Below, one piece after another: positions 1-26,400 of a DNA stretch of 64,000 nucleotides. Source of the DNA: Hydractinia symbiolongicarpus (Eukaryota > Cnidaria > Hydrozoa > Anthoathecata > Hydractiniidae); the NCBI RefSeq assembly GCF_029227915.1, contig NC_079882.1, positions 29,378,001 through 29,442,000 of the forward strand, read 5' to 3'. The notes beneath the pieces are model-generated. The model was not told the origin of the DNA and made no database searches. It saw only the letters and a program-made list of their open reading frames with translations. The position numbers were made by a program, and so were the translations under genes. Positions within the stretch are counted from its first letter, which is position 1; each line of letters begins with the position of its first letter.

Positions 1-13702
<13,702 letters not shown>

Positions 13703-14457
13703 TGATGCTCTTCTTTCACCCTACTATTTTTATTCACATGTATTTAAAATTTTCGCATAATAGATATATACTTTCAGCATGGCATAGATCTTATTCAGAG
13801 ATTAAACCCAATTTAGGAGCTCATCTTCGGGAGATTTTCTTGTCAAAAATAGACATTTAATTGCCTTTTGTTTTAAAGATGATCTCGGTTTCTTGGACAC
13901 AAAAAATTAACTTTTGTTTGCCAACTAGTATGATAAACAAAAGAAATTATGGCACAATAATTTTTTCACTTATAATTCAAATATAGCAAATGTTAAACCA
14001 ATTGACCAAAACAGTTAAACTTTTACTGATTAGTTGTGAAACTTTCTTGTCACATGATTTACGTCTAAATTAAAAATGGTTAAAACACTTGCCAAATTGT
14101 CTAAGATGTAAATAATAATGATAAATATTTAAAATGGCTAGTCCAGAAAATCACATGCCACTGTAGCTAATACCTGCCTCATTAAAATGACATTAAAACA
14201 TCATAAAAACACTGTGCACAGATTCTATCCTTCTACCGCAGGATTGTTTGGGCTGTCTGTTCTGTAAATTACATATAAGCTTTAATACCAGGAAAATTGG
14301 TAATATGGTAGATCGTAGAATTAGGCTAAGGACATCAAGGCAGTTGGCAGGAAAAATGAAATCACATAATACAGACAGTAACTATACACATGTGTGCTTT
14401 TAGTTAAAAAAAATTACAACTTGATTTCATTCTCTCTTTCCAGGGGCTTTTTTGCAT

Positions 14458-15674
14458 CAGGCCTTGCCATAAGTCGCAAGCAATTGCTCGCGCCCGCGTA
14501 GTGCTCGCGTAAATGCTTGTTACCCGAGCATTTTTTTGCTTGCGTAAATATTAATATTTTGAGATAAGTGTAAACGTTTTTTTCAAGAATTGATTGGTCT
14601 TTTAATTGAAACTGAAAAGATATTTGGTGTGATTATTTTCCACCCATCGTGCAACAGTTCATTCGCAATTTTAAAAAACGCGTGTGATACGGACATTAAG
14701 GTTAATCTTTGTTGCGCATTTATTTTCCAGTAGAAAAGTGGGGGACGTTTTTGATCGTGAACCACAAACACGATGATCAAGCGTCTACTGGTATAGCGAC
14801 TCTCTCAATCTTAACTTCCTTTTCTACATGTCAGAAATTTAATGTTTATTTTTCAGGTCATCACAAGCAAATAAGAAAAAATATGCTTCGTTTTCAAATT
14901 AAAAAAAATCTTTATCCGCATGGTTTAAATAAAACTAATAAATGAAATCTCTTTTTAAGGTACACGTCAAGTACATCAAATTTATACAGAAAAAAGAAAT
15001 TATACCACATGTGGGTTTTCTTTTTTCCTTTTTAAAACAGTAGCGGCATAAAGAAAATAATCCATTAAAATTAGACCTGCTATAGTTTCCAATTGTTTCG
15101 TCAAATGAAGAAATTATCTACAATTAAATCCATGATAAATTGTCTGCTCCGCCTGTAAGTGCAGTTTCGCAGACTTCCGTCATCCGTGCTCCGTCGACGT
15201 TCACCTCCGCATTAGTTAAGAACTGCATGGCTGGATTTCTTATGTAAGACCTGGTTACCAGCGACGATGGGGCCTTTTAAAAGAGATTTATGTCTACGTA
15301 GTTTTTTAACTAAGTCAGGAGTCGGTGAATTAGCTAGAATGGTCAGGTTGGCTATGAATAGGCTTGCTTGTGGATTAAAGGACCAGGACTATTCAATAAT
15401 TCTGAGATCTAAAAGTGTCCGACCAAGACGATAATCTATCGGAAGTTTTCACCGATGAAAGTTCGAAACGAGCTACGGACATGTCCAACCAAACTGGAAA
15501 TGTAGCAGACGTTTTAATCACACGAAACGATTTAGGTGTGTGCCGAGGCGCACGCCTCTCCTGAAAAAGATGCCATGAGAGACTAAATGTAAAGTTTTTT
15601 TAGCGAAGCTCGTGTAGACACTCTGACGCAAGCAATTAATTGCTTGGGAGGTTATTTGCTCATGGCAAGGCCTG
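14458..15674 (+). mobile_element. hAT-like non-autonomous DNA transposon, copy 2 (chimeric)
   Basis: Starts CAGGCCTTGCCATAAG and ends CTCATGGCAAGGCCTG, giving terminal inverted repeats of about 16 bp. It is flanked by TTGCAT on both sides (14452-14457 and 15675-15680), a 5- or 6-bp target-site duplication. The core matches copy 1 and copy 3. Near the right end, around 15,515-15,565, it carries a piece of the copy-1 type of terminus (GATTTAGGTGTGTGCC, GCACGCCTCTCCTGAAAAA) that copy 3 lacks. The element therefore mixes two terminal types. The CAG start and short duplication point to the hAT group; no transposase is encoded. Confidence 0.78.
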
Positions 15675-15984
15675 TTGCATATATGCATTTTTGGAAACAA
15701 ATCCCTAAATTTGGAGAAAAAAATTTCCCAGAAGAGCAAAATGTCAAAATTTCTGAAATACAATCTCCAAAAATAAGATCTGTGCCATAGATGGATTCCA
15801 ACATGACATTATTTGTCTACTTTTCATGAATGAACATGAATGAATATTAATAAGGAAAAATAAAGGAATAATATACCATTAATACTAAATTAACATTTAA
15901 ATTTTTATGTAATTTTTTTTGGCACTTAATCATTTCGTACTGTATGTGTGAATTGTAAGAAGTATGCATATAAACAGATGTATA

Positions 15985-16140
15985 TATGTTACATGTCTCA
16001 CATATATCAAGGGATATACCCTGTCAATTATTCCCCAGGAATATGGCTAGGGCCTTATGGCTAGTGATGGGGAGGGGGCATCCTCCTCTTTGAAGGAAGG
16101 ATTTAATGTTGGTTTTGAGCTAAACAGACACAACAAATGT
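15985..16140 (-). mobile_element. tRNA-headed SINE, copy B (truncated)
   Basis: Matches the tail half of copies A and C (CACATATATCAAGGGATATACC, then a GGCTAG..GATGG block, then ATTTAATG and TGAGCTAAACAGAC). The tRNA-like head is missing. Confidence 0.55.
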
Positions 16141-16601
16141 TAAAAAGAGTTCCTAGGAGCCTCTAGGTGTTCTTAGAATTTTGGGATCTATAAATTTCGG
16201 ACCTAAATATATTAGGCCCCAATCCAATTCCAATCATGTTTTTTAAAAAAACATTCTATCGTCATTTGTGGTTTACATGACATGGTCAATCACACGTGAA
16301 CTTAAAGCCTAATACGAACTGCAATACAAAGTTGATTTTTTATTATTATTACAAGTAGCTAGCTATATCGCTGTGGGTATAAAGGAAGACATAATATATA
16401 CAAGTAGCTATGTTGCTAATCGACTAATAAAATGGAATAAAACAACGGATGACCTTTCGATCTACTTCCTACCCGCCATGTTGTAATCACAACAAATCTG
16501 TTTCGCAGCATTGTTCGAAACCCATACTTTCGTTGTTGTGAGTTATAACTTTAAGTCATAGTAGAAGCAAAGGCGCTGAACGTTACAGTAATTTTGCAAC
16601 A

Positions 16602-16854
16602 ATGGCGACATGGAAAACAGAAGAAATAGAAATATTACAGGAATGTAATTAAAGAAGAACGCAGTTCTTTTACTCTGTTGGTTTTTACATCCAACAGTGG
16701 TATCAGTAATGACACAGCAAGACGATTTTATATACGATTAAGCGACCTTATTAGCGACAAATATGGCACTAAGTTTTCAGAAACATCGATTTCGATCAAG
16801 CGGAAAATATCATTGTTTAGTCTTCTCCGCTTGGCGTTTCACTGTATAATATGA
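16602..16854 (+). pseudogene. Decayed ORF of unknown origin
   Basis: An ATG-initiated frame beginning MATWKTEEIEILQE runs into a stop after 16 codons. A neighbouring frame stays open directly afterwards for about 70 codons (including NDTARRFYIRLSDLISDKYG) to a stop at 16,852. One lost or gained base near 16,650 would explain this. The family was not recognised; the start resembles that of SANT/Myb-like or transposon-encoded proteins only in a general way. It could also be chance. Confidence 0.25.
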
Positions 16855-18109
16855 CGTGGTTCCTTTAGAGTTCTTTTTCTCTTTGATATACGCCTATGAT
16901 ACTCTGACAGGCTCCCAGTTGCCTGCCTCCCTAGTTCCCAGGAATTCTTGTCTCCCTTTGAAGAGGCGAAAAAATTCCTTATTAAAAGAGGACATAAATT
17001 GTTGCGGCCTATAATTATTAGGGCGTAAATTATTGCGGACATATTGCGATTTTTGCTCATAATTGCAATAATTAATGTCGCAAAATTATTGAAAACATGC
17101 CAAAACGCAATTATAAATTGTTGCAGAATGTAAAAATAACGCTAAAATAACTACTTTATAACGGAAGAAATAAATGTTGTGTGGCTGTGAGAGAAATGAT
17201 TGCGAATGAAAAGAATGACAATGTTTGCGGCTTTGACTCGTATTTGCAAACTTGAATTATGTACTTTTTAAATAAGAGAGATATTTGAAATCTTTTTATC
17301 TTTTAATTCGCAATATTTCTGTCAAATTCAGCATTAAATTCACTTCGAACAAAGAACATTATCAAAACAACAGCCAATAAAGGTTACTATTCCGCAATCT
17401 TTTCTTCCGCAAACAATTTCTTCCCGCAATCTGAATTTCTGACTTTAAAAGTTACCTCGCATCTCTAAAATTCCCGCCTCTCTAGCAAACCCTTCTCTCT
17501 TTATTTCTAAGGTTAAAAAACTAATCCTGCGCCAGGCATACTAGAGTAAATAAACGATTGCAAGTGAAATAATAGATGTCCCCATAAACTATAATAGCGT
17601 ACAGAAGCCCTGGGGTCGAGCTTAGGTTTAACGGGATTTTTGAGGGTTTGAGGTTTGGACTCTTTTCACATTCTTTAAGTTTTTCGCAATAGGCGTTTCC
17701 TTATTGTTAAGAACTAAAGATGGCGTGTTTAACTTCTTCTCGTACTCGCTACATGTTCTCCATTGTAGTGTGTTTTTGTTCGTACCGTTGTAACACTTGT
17801 ACTTTTTAAGCAAGGGCAGATTCGGAATGAAATCCTGATTTTTAAATATGTAACTGATAACTTTAAGCGCTATAATTTATTACATTAGCTGCTCATTTAA
17901 GCGCTGAATAAGTTCTAACCATCTAGGTAACTTTCAAAATTGTTCAGTAAAAGTATATTATTGGCCACCACCCTCTCCCAACCAATTTTCAAATACGAAA
18001 GTTTTGAAATGATGATAAATATTTAATATATTATCGCATATGATTAGGTGGTATCGTTCTCTGGGGGACATTCACATTCACGTTCCCTCACATTGAGACA
18101 GGATTGTAA

Positions 18110-18700
18110 TGATGTTTTTAGGGAACACATTTTCTTTGGAATTTAATTTCGCGAATTGGCAAAAATCTTTTTTTTTTTTGCGAGAATTTATTTTCGCGAT
18201 CTCGGAGAAATCAGAATTTTAAATATAGTAATTTTAATTTTTGTTTAGATAAAACAATATATTTTTTACGACGATTTGATTTTCTTTTTGTTAAAGTCAA
18301 TCTTCAAATATAAATCTATCAAAATCCTTTTCCCAATCTGAATCTTCTGAGTCAACTTTTTCTTTTGCAAATGTCTCCAGAAGCAAATAAGAATATCGGT
18401 TATAAAATTTCACTAATCAATAACGTGTAACGGTGACAAAACTACAATACATAAATATTAGGGAGCTCCTTTCCTCTCCATCAAACACTTTCCAGAAACT
18501 TACCATTAAAATTAAATGAGAGTAAGGGTAAGGGGATACTTTATTTATTGAAATTTATCATTAAAAACAGATTATTTTTTTCGCTGGAATTTAATTTTGC
18601 GAATTAAAAGAAAATCAAATATTTTTGAAGAATTAAAGAATTAAATTTCGCGAAACACGGGAAGTTTTCTTCCCGCAAAAATTTCTTCGACTAAAGTATT
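18110..18700. repeat. AT-rich repeat with TTTCGCGAA motifs
   Basis: Several inverted and direct occurrences of AATTTCGCGAA, TTTTCGCGATC and TTTGCGAGAATT are spread over about 600 bp. The same vocabulary reappears at about 55,630-56,020. This suggests a dispersed non-coding repeat family. Termini and duplication were not identified. Confidence 0.35.
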
Positions 18701-20451
18701 TTTGATATGCAAAACACCACATTGTAACCTAGCTGGCTCAAAAACCAGCCGAGTCATGTTATATAGACAATTAGCATCCAAAAAAAAGGCGCCATGTATT
18801 CCTGGATTAAAAGGCCGAAACCTGTGGTATTTTCTATTGGTGTTTCTGTAGGCTAAAAGAAGATTTAGTTAGATAGATCGTCAATAAGTAAATTATTGTG
18901 ATGTGGCTGTTGAACATTGCACTTTGTTATTCATTGTCCCCACATTTAGATTTGGTGCAACAGAATTATTTGATGTGTTAACGGTTGTTGTAGTGACTCG
19001 CACTATGAGTTTAAGAACAACATTGTGTCTGACTGTATATAGCCATAGATTTTTCTTCATGACCTTTCATGCCACAATTTAAACATAGTTGGCGTGGTAG
19101 ACAACGAACTTTGTTTTGTTGTCGTGGAATAAAATGGCAGGTTGTTTATCCACTAAGCGTGGACATATCACGACCAAACCTGAGCTACAAAGCAATCAGA
19201 AATTATAGACCTGAAACTTCTAGGTAGAGCATTTCAGCCCTGCTGGACTCGAATAAGGTTAACACGATAATACTGTGGTCATCATCTCCATGCGTTTCTA
19301 TTTTTAAATTTTATTCTAAGTCAAAAGTTATGTTGAAATAGGCTGTTAACGATAGTTGCCGCCTGCGAATTTTATCTCTGTAATTTTTAGGTTGACACTT
19401 TGAATACACTGAAAGTATGTTTAATTTTTGCCTTGCTAACTTTATGTGGCAATTTCACTTACATTTAAAGACCTCGTTGTGATATCTCAAAGAAAACCAA
19501 TGGCATGTAGCCGTGTTGTTAGGGGCTTAGCTTCGAACTTCGCTTTCGTGGACATGTTTAGCAAGTGCATTTACCCCAACTACGGGTAACCCATGTCGAG
19601 CAAAATTGGGTAGACAATGCTGAAGTAAATCTTATGTGGACACTGGTAGCTTTTTATTTATATTTTAGTGCACCTAATTCACGGAAGAAAATTCCAGGGC
19701 TATTTTTTAGTAGATACTATTCGCGAATATATATTATTTATCCATTTTAATCATGCCGGGTGCGCAAATACGGTATTAAATAGGGGTTGTGGAGAGCGGA
19801 GTAGGCAAAGAATTACTTTTTGAATTGGTAAGCTGCTATTACGAGAAAATCAAAGATGAAGTTAGGCATCTTCGTGAAACTTTCTCTGAAAATTCGAAAA
19901 ATTCTCAAAGTATTTGTATGTGCAAAAAAGTGCCCGATTTTGTGGATATATAGCAGCTAGTGTAACAAGACATTTCGCCACGTTAAGTAACGTGCAGTTC
20001 TAAAGATTGTAGGGACGAAAGAAGTAACCAAATAATAGATGTTGATTGCAGGTATTACATTCATCTAAAGAACAGACTAATGTTTCTCAGAAAATTGTTT
20101 TAATAGACCGGAAAGAATACAGAAAACACCTCCTGCAGCATTAAACTCAAATCATTGGATGGTGTATAAAGCATTGGAAATATCTTTTTAAGTACCGGAC
20201 GATATATACAATAGAATCATAGAGTAGCGGTAGGTACGTACATATATATACACATTTAAATATCTAGCGTGCTTTCAAAAATTTTCTCGAATTATATAGA
20301 AGTGACGAGTCAATTTGATTATTATCTCAAATTTTAAGCTGTTGTTTCTTCCCACGTGCAAATTTAAGAGTTAATTTAACAGTTCCACAACAGGAGAATT
20401 TTTATTTTCTGATGATTTTATTTTCTCTGTTTGTATACACCATTTTTCTTC

Positions 20452-23400
20452 TTATATCAAATCATCGCTACGAATTTGAGATCCTAAAGAACTGCTATTG
20501 TTTTTCTTTCTTTCGTCATCTTCTGGTTCCTTTTCCTCATTTACTTCAGATTCTGGTGCTAAATCAGTGTTTTGTTCAGGCTCTGGTGCTTGGTCAGTAT
20601 TTTGTTCAGGCTCTGGTGCCTGGTCAGTGTTTTGTTCAGGCTCTGGTGATTGGTCAGTGCTTTGTTCAGGCTCTAGTGCTTGGTCAGTGTTTTGTTCAGG
20701 CTCTGGCGCTTGGTCAGTGTTTTGTTTAGGTTCAGATGACTTTTCATTCTGTTCAGAGTTCATTGGTTTGTCTTCTTCCTGGTCAGTTTTTTTATTTTCT
20801 TCGTCCCCTGAGTCATCATCATCTTTGTCATCATCGTCATTATCATCATCATCATCAATTCCTCCTTCTTCTTCTTCTTCATCATCTTCGTCACTTTCAG
20901 CTTCAGAATTTTCTTCGTCTTCTTCACCTTCACCCTTGTCATCTTCTTCTTCTTCTGCAGCATAATCTTTTTCTTCTTCATCTCCATACATCATAGGTTC
21001 TGCAGCATACATATTATTCCATTTGTCACTTTCATCTGCAAGAATCTCGTAAGTATCATACAGTTTTTGAATTTTTGAATTTTCTAAGCCATTTATTCTT
21101 AAGGCTAGTGTCAATGCAGTTGGCTAGTGAAGAAAAAAAGGAAGATATTAGTACATTAGCACATCGTTCTTGTATATACAACCTTGGCGCAAGTTCTAAT
21201 CCTAAAAGTGTTTTATCTTTTACCACAATTTTGAGCCATTTCATGTTAGAATTTATCAAAGGACAACTGTCTCATTCTAAAAGTTACGAAAACTGCAATA
21301 ATCATTGTTTTATGTTTTGTAATATTACCTTTTTCCTTATATTTCTTTATATTTATATTTCTTTCTCTTTAAAAAAAGTTCTGATATTTTAATTGGAAGA
21401 ACGTTTGTTATATACTAAAACCTCGCAATAAAAAATTTACACGTAATTTCTCACATTTTAGCGACGTCTAAACTTGATTAACATATGTAAAGGAAAGGTA
21501 TATGAAAGAGCAAACTTACAGCTGCTTTGTGAAGCCATTTTCTTCCGTACTTCTCCATCAACTGTTTTTCGTACAGCTCGTTATTATCATTGTCTCCCTC
21601 ATCGAGGTTTTTTTCTTCTAACTTGCTAATCTGTTCGTCTTCATCTTCCCAATCGTAGGCTTTTTCGAAACTTCGACGTTGCTGTAATGGCAGAAAATAA
21701 TTACTTTTTCCATGTTTTCATTCAGCACACAAATTATTATCTATCTGTTATAATACTGCTATCAGTTCAACCAACGCTCAATCTAGTCTACTTTGAAAGG
21801 TATTAAAACTGAATATAAAACGGTGTGAATCGGAATCAAAATTTTAGTATTCGCGCATAAGAGTATCATGGTAGGATCATCGTTCTCATAATTTCGTGGC
21901 ACAATGATGTTCGTAAAGCAGGGCGTGGTGTAAGGGCGTGGTGTGAGGGCGTGGCGTTTGGGCGTGGTGCGTGAGCCTGGTGGGTAACAAAACAAAAAGA
22001 AAAATTAACATGTCGAACTAACAGACTGAATCTAAGCCAATTCTAAGAGTTTTTTCTATTTTTTTTTTAAATACGGTCAAAGAGTGCCGGTTACGAAAAA
22101 AAAGCCCTGAAATCGAGATTATTAGAGTTTTCTCATGTATGTGAGGAGTAAACAAATCACCTGTTTTGCTGCTACGCACAACACCACAACCTAAAACAAC
22201 AACAAAATAAAAAAAAATAGAAAACATAATTTTGGAAATTAAGTAGCTAAAAACAGTAGATAGACACAATATAGTATAGAAACAATAGAAAAATAAGCAT
22301 CAACATCAGCAACATACTGTCAAACAAAGAAATAAACTGAAAAAATATTGTGGTGCGAATTCAGTTTCATGTGTCATGCAAAAAATTCCACATATCCACG
22401 TGAGTAGGAACAAAGCAAGTGCAACGATATCTCGAACAGCTCGGTTTCTAAAGAAAGACAACCTCCTTTCAAAACATTTCAAACAATTTAAACATGGGGA
22501 AATGTTGTAATCAAAGTGTGAGTCATGGTATATCGGAAATGGTATATGGTATATCAGAATTTCAAATTTAAAATTGAAATATATAATATTCAGGTATATG
22601 TAGCCAAATGGCTTTATAAAGTTTTATAGAGATATGATAAAAGTCCTGGGAACAAGGTTGTACGTGATCGTTGATAATAGTGGAAAAGTCAATAACTCGT
22701 ACCTAAGCCTCGGATAGTTGTACACTTCTAATCGGATTTTAGTTTTCTTTAACCCTTTGTAGTATAAATAACAAATGGCCTGAAAAAGTGTAAAAAAAAA
22801 AGTTGGAAAATATACAAAAAATAATTCAATAAAAGTGATAAAAAAAACCTACAAACACAATGAAATATGTGGGCGATGTATATCCCCAGATCGTTCCACC
22901 TTTCATAGCAAACCAGCAACTAGAAGTAGAAATTTCAAAAACGCATTCATTACAGCCTAATGGAGCAGTGGAGACGCTATCCTAATAATCACACACAAAA
23001 AAAACGAACAAACGAACGAACATAAAAACAAATAAATAAATAAACTAACATAATCCTACCTTTGGTTCTTTTCTCTAATATGCAATTTCACTCCAGCAGC
23101 CATACCGGCAATAAATAAAGGAACACCTAAAAATCAATCGTTTCACTGAATTTAGAAAAGTAAGCCTTACTAAACATTATATTCTCCACTCTTTAAGTAA
23201 CTCCATAAAATATAATATAAAAATATTAGTCTCTATCTAACTCGAACATTCGAGGGAAAAGAAAAGTTGTCCTTGATTGGGTGACGAAGGATAATTCTAA
23301 GATGTATAGGACATACTAGATTTGGGACAATTATCTACCAATATCATTTAAAAAGTTCAAAAAAACAAATTCAAATTATCCGAAGAAATCTTCTTTTAGG

Positions 23401-26400
23401 AAAATAAAAACGTTCCGAGTTACTTGTTATTCAAGTTATACCATAGTAGATTATGGCAGAATCCAAGGGAAACATAAACAACGGTAAGGAACGAAATATT
23501 TCGAGATATGCGGTGTTCTTAAGCCGCAGCTGATTTTTAACTTTTCTTTATTTGGAAGTTACTATATTTTCTCGTAAGATTCGCTCCATACTTACACCAT
23601 CCGAGGATTAAATAGAAGGCATACAAGTTTCTATCCCGACGAAAGAATTTATCCAACACTCCAGTAAATTGTGCTGCTTTCAGTAAATGCCAAACAAACA
23701 CAGCAAGTCCAAAATAATACAACAAGAAGCTTAAAATTGAACAGGTAAGCTAAATAAAAAGAAAAATATTGAATGCATATTGACGTAAAAATTTCCGCGG
23801 TTAACAAAAATATTTAGGATTTTATGGAACAAGTTAAACTCCAAAAATTTAGCTTTTTATGTAACGTTAAAGTTTTTCTATTCAACGGAAAGGGTAGAAA
23901 ATAAAGCAGAAATAAAGATTTAGGATATATTAAAAAAACGGACAGAGCATTTATAAAAAATCATTTTGCAGCTAAATTTAGTTTTGTTCCTTTTCTTTAG
24001 TAAAATTTTAATGAAAATAGTTTGAAAAATACCTGGTGTAGCTCCAAATGCATGCCGGACAGCACAATGCAACAAAACACAATCAAAGATAGCAATTGGT
24101 TAAGATTGAGCCAATCCGGTATATTTATTTGACTAAAGTAGAAATAATAATAATAACCGACTTTTCGAATATGAAATCAATCAAAGCGCTCATTAATCTT
24201 TTTTCAAATGTTCTCAGAAATTTTCTAATAACACTGTCATCTCTTACTGGATTACAAATAAAAATCTATTAGGAAGAAAGAAGAAAGAATCTATTATTTT
24301 GCTAGATAGGAAGCGATGGTATTAATGTCCTGTAATTTTCAGATTATGGTAAATTTTTAAATATCATGTGACGAAAAAACGAGTGATGTTCTTTTTGATA
24401 AAAAAACCGACGAGAGCCTCATTTTTGGCTATTATTTTAATACCAAACATATTGTAACGAGTTTCTTCGCCAAATTCAAGTGTGACGAACAAAGTTAAAA
24501 CCTAATCAAAAACTAAGTCAAATTTTTGTATTTTGAAATAAGTCGTAAGAAGTGTCTGCAGGTTGAAATAACAATGCCATCACAGTGATGTACAATTTAG
24601 CTGACATAACTAAGATCTACGGCATGTTCTAATTCATTTCCAAAGATGCGAAGATGTGAGTAGAATTAAGATTCATCGCAACACAAAGAACTTCAAGGTT
24701 TAATAAAAAAAATCATACCTGGTGGCCACAAGCAGAAATGTGATTGTCACCCATATTATTGCAAACACCAAACCACAATACCAACTTAGAGAAAATCGAA
24801 AGGCTGCAGGTAAGACCGGCGGCTAAATAAAATATTTCATCAGCAAATAAGTCATTTATTATTTTACATTAGCACTCAAATTTTAAATATCTGCGACAGG
24901 TTTGCAACGAACTCAACCTACTGGAACAGCAGCTGCTACTGCGTGAATTCCATGAATCGAGAAGCGACAAATGGATCGTCCGAGATCGGTCTCGATTAGT
25001 TTGCCCCCTTTTCTTGACCAACTTCCGTAAGCAGTATTTCTAAAATACCATATTTACAAATAGTCAATAAATATTATTACACTTTTGTTTTTTAAATACA
25101 AATAACAACAACAATCGCTAATTTGCAGACCTGAATAGTTGAAATGATTTTTGCAGTTCTTATTGCAATAGGATGAAACTAATTACTAGACAAGTTTTAC
25201 GTTCTAATTCTTAGCCGTTCTCAAAAAAACAGGGGGGGGGATCTTAATGCAATTCCCCAGGCCTTTACTGAGCCCAAAAAGCCATTTTTGTAAACTTTGG
25301 TTCAGCGTTTATAATACACCAGGTCCAACGAATTCCGTACCATGTCCAAGTTCACGTCAATAATATTGCATTACGAAAGAAGTAATAAGCTCTGTTCCCA
25401 TGAAAGAATACTGCATTAAATATAAAGACGCAAAAGAGGAAAATAAAATGACAATAACAATAAAATAATATAAATCCGATTGTTAATAAATTGCGAGAGA
25501 ACATAGTATTTAAATACCTCACTGCATGGGAAAAGTGTGATCGTTTTTTACAGAAAATATACTTATTAAAAAGAGATGATTTTTTGTAGAGGATTGTTAC
25601 AGATATGACCGACGTGGAATTTTTTAATGCACTGACATCGATGCAAACCAAAAAAACACGTGTTATTATCGTTCAAAGTTTAAATCTCCTTCAGGATGAT
25701 AAAAAATACTTAGACAGTATACAAAAACAACAACAACAACAACAGAAACAACAACAACAACAACAACAACAGAAATTAAATAAAAGTCACATGACAGAGA
25801 CTTCTAAAGATATTGGCGTTGAAAAACAGATTCCAGGAGCGCTTGGTCTTTCTATTCTAAATTTAGTAGAACTATCACGAAAGGGTCATAACTTTTATCT
25901 CAAAAGAATTAAAAAGTATAAAAGTTCTGTGTTTAAGGTCAACTTGTTTGGACCACGCGTTGTTGTGTGTGATTACAAAGGAATTCAATGTCTATTTGAT
26001 ATACGTGTGACAAGGAAGCGGCGAAGCTTCGGGATGAATGTATTTAATGACGATTCTTTAAATGGCTACGTGCCGATGATCTTTCAAAATGACGAGGTGA
26101 GGCATACAAAAGTAAAACTGATGTTCATTGAATACATGAAGATGTTTAAAAGAGATTTTTGTATATCTCATGTAAACAACATCATCAAAGTACAAATGGA
26201 ATTCCTGTCCTGTCAAGTTACACATAACAAAAAAGTAAATTTTGAAGGATTGGTGGGAGAATGCTTTATTGATATCATAGCGCAAACCATGTGGGGCATC
26301 ACAATAAACAAACAAATCACACAATTTTGGCTCGATAACAGCTTTTATAAGAAATTTGGTAAGAAGGGTGATTTCTCGAAAACATACGAAGCTTACAGAC

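Larger units (their letters stand above)
13703..20451. other. Gene-poor interval between DNAH6 and the receptor gene
   Basis: No intact gene is seen on either strand. The interval holds a chimeric hAT-like element (14,458-15,674), a truncated SINE (15,985-16,140), one decayed ORF (16,602-16,854) and AT-rich repeats studded with TTTCGCGAA-type motifs (about 18,110-18,700). Upstream regulatory sequence of DNAH6 must begin at the left edge, but no promoter motif could be recognised. Confidence 0.6.

Noticed and set aside
20498-20965. A 155-codon plus-strand open frame rich in Ser, Gly and Phe
   Set aside because: It is the complement of the acidic repeat exon of the receptor; low complexity on the other strand explains it.
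23060-23126. A longer version of receptor exon 12 using the donor after CAAAG
   Set aside because: It puts the next exon out of frame with an early stop; the shorter exon (23092-23126) restores phase and matches the TM4 to second-loop pattern.
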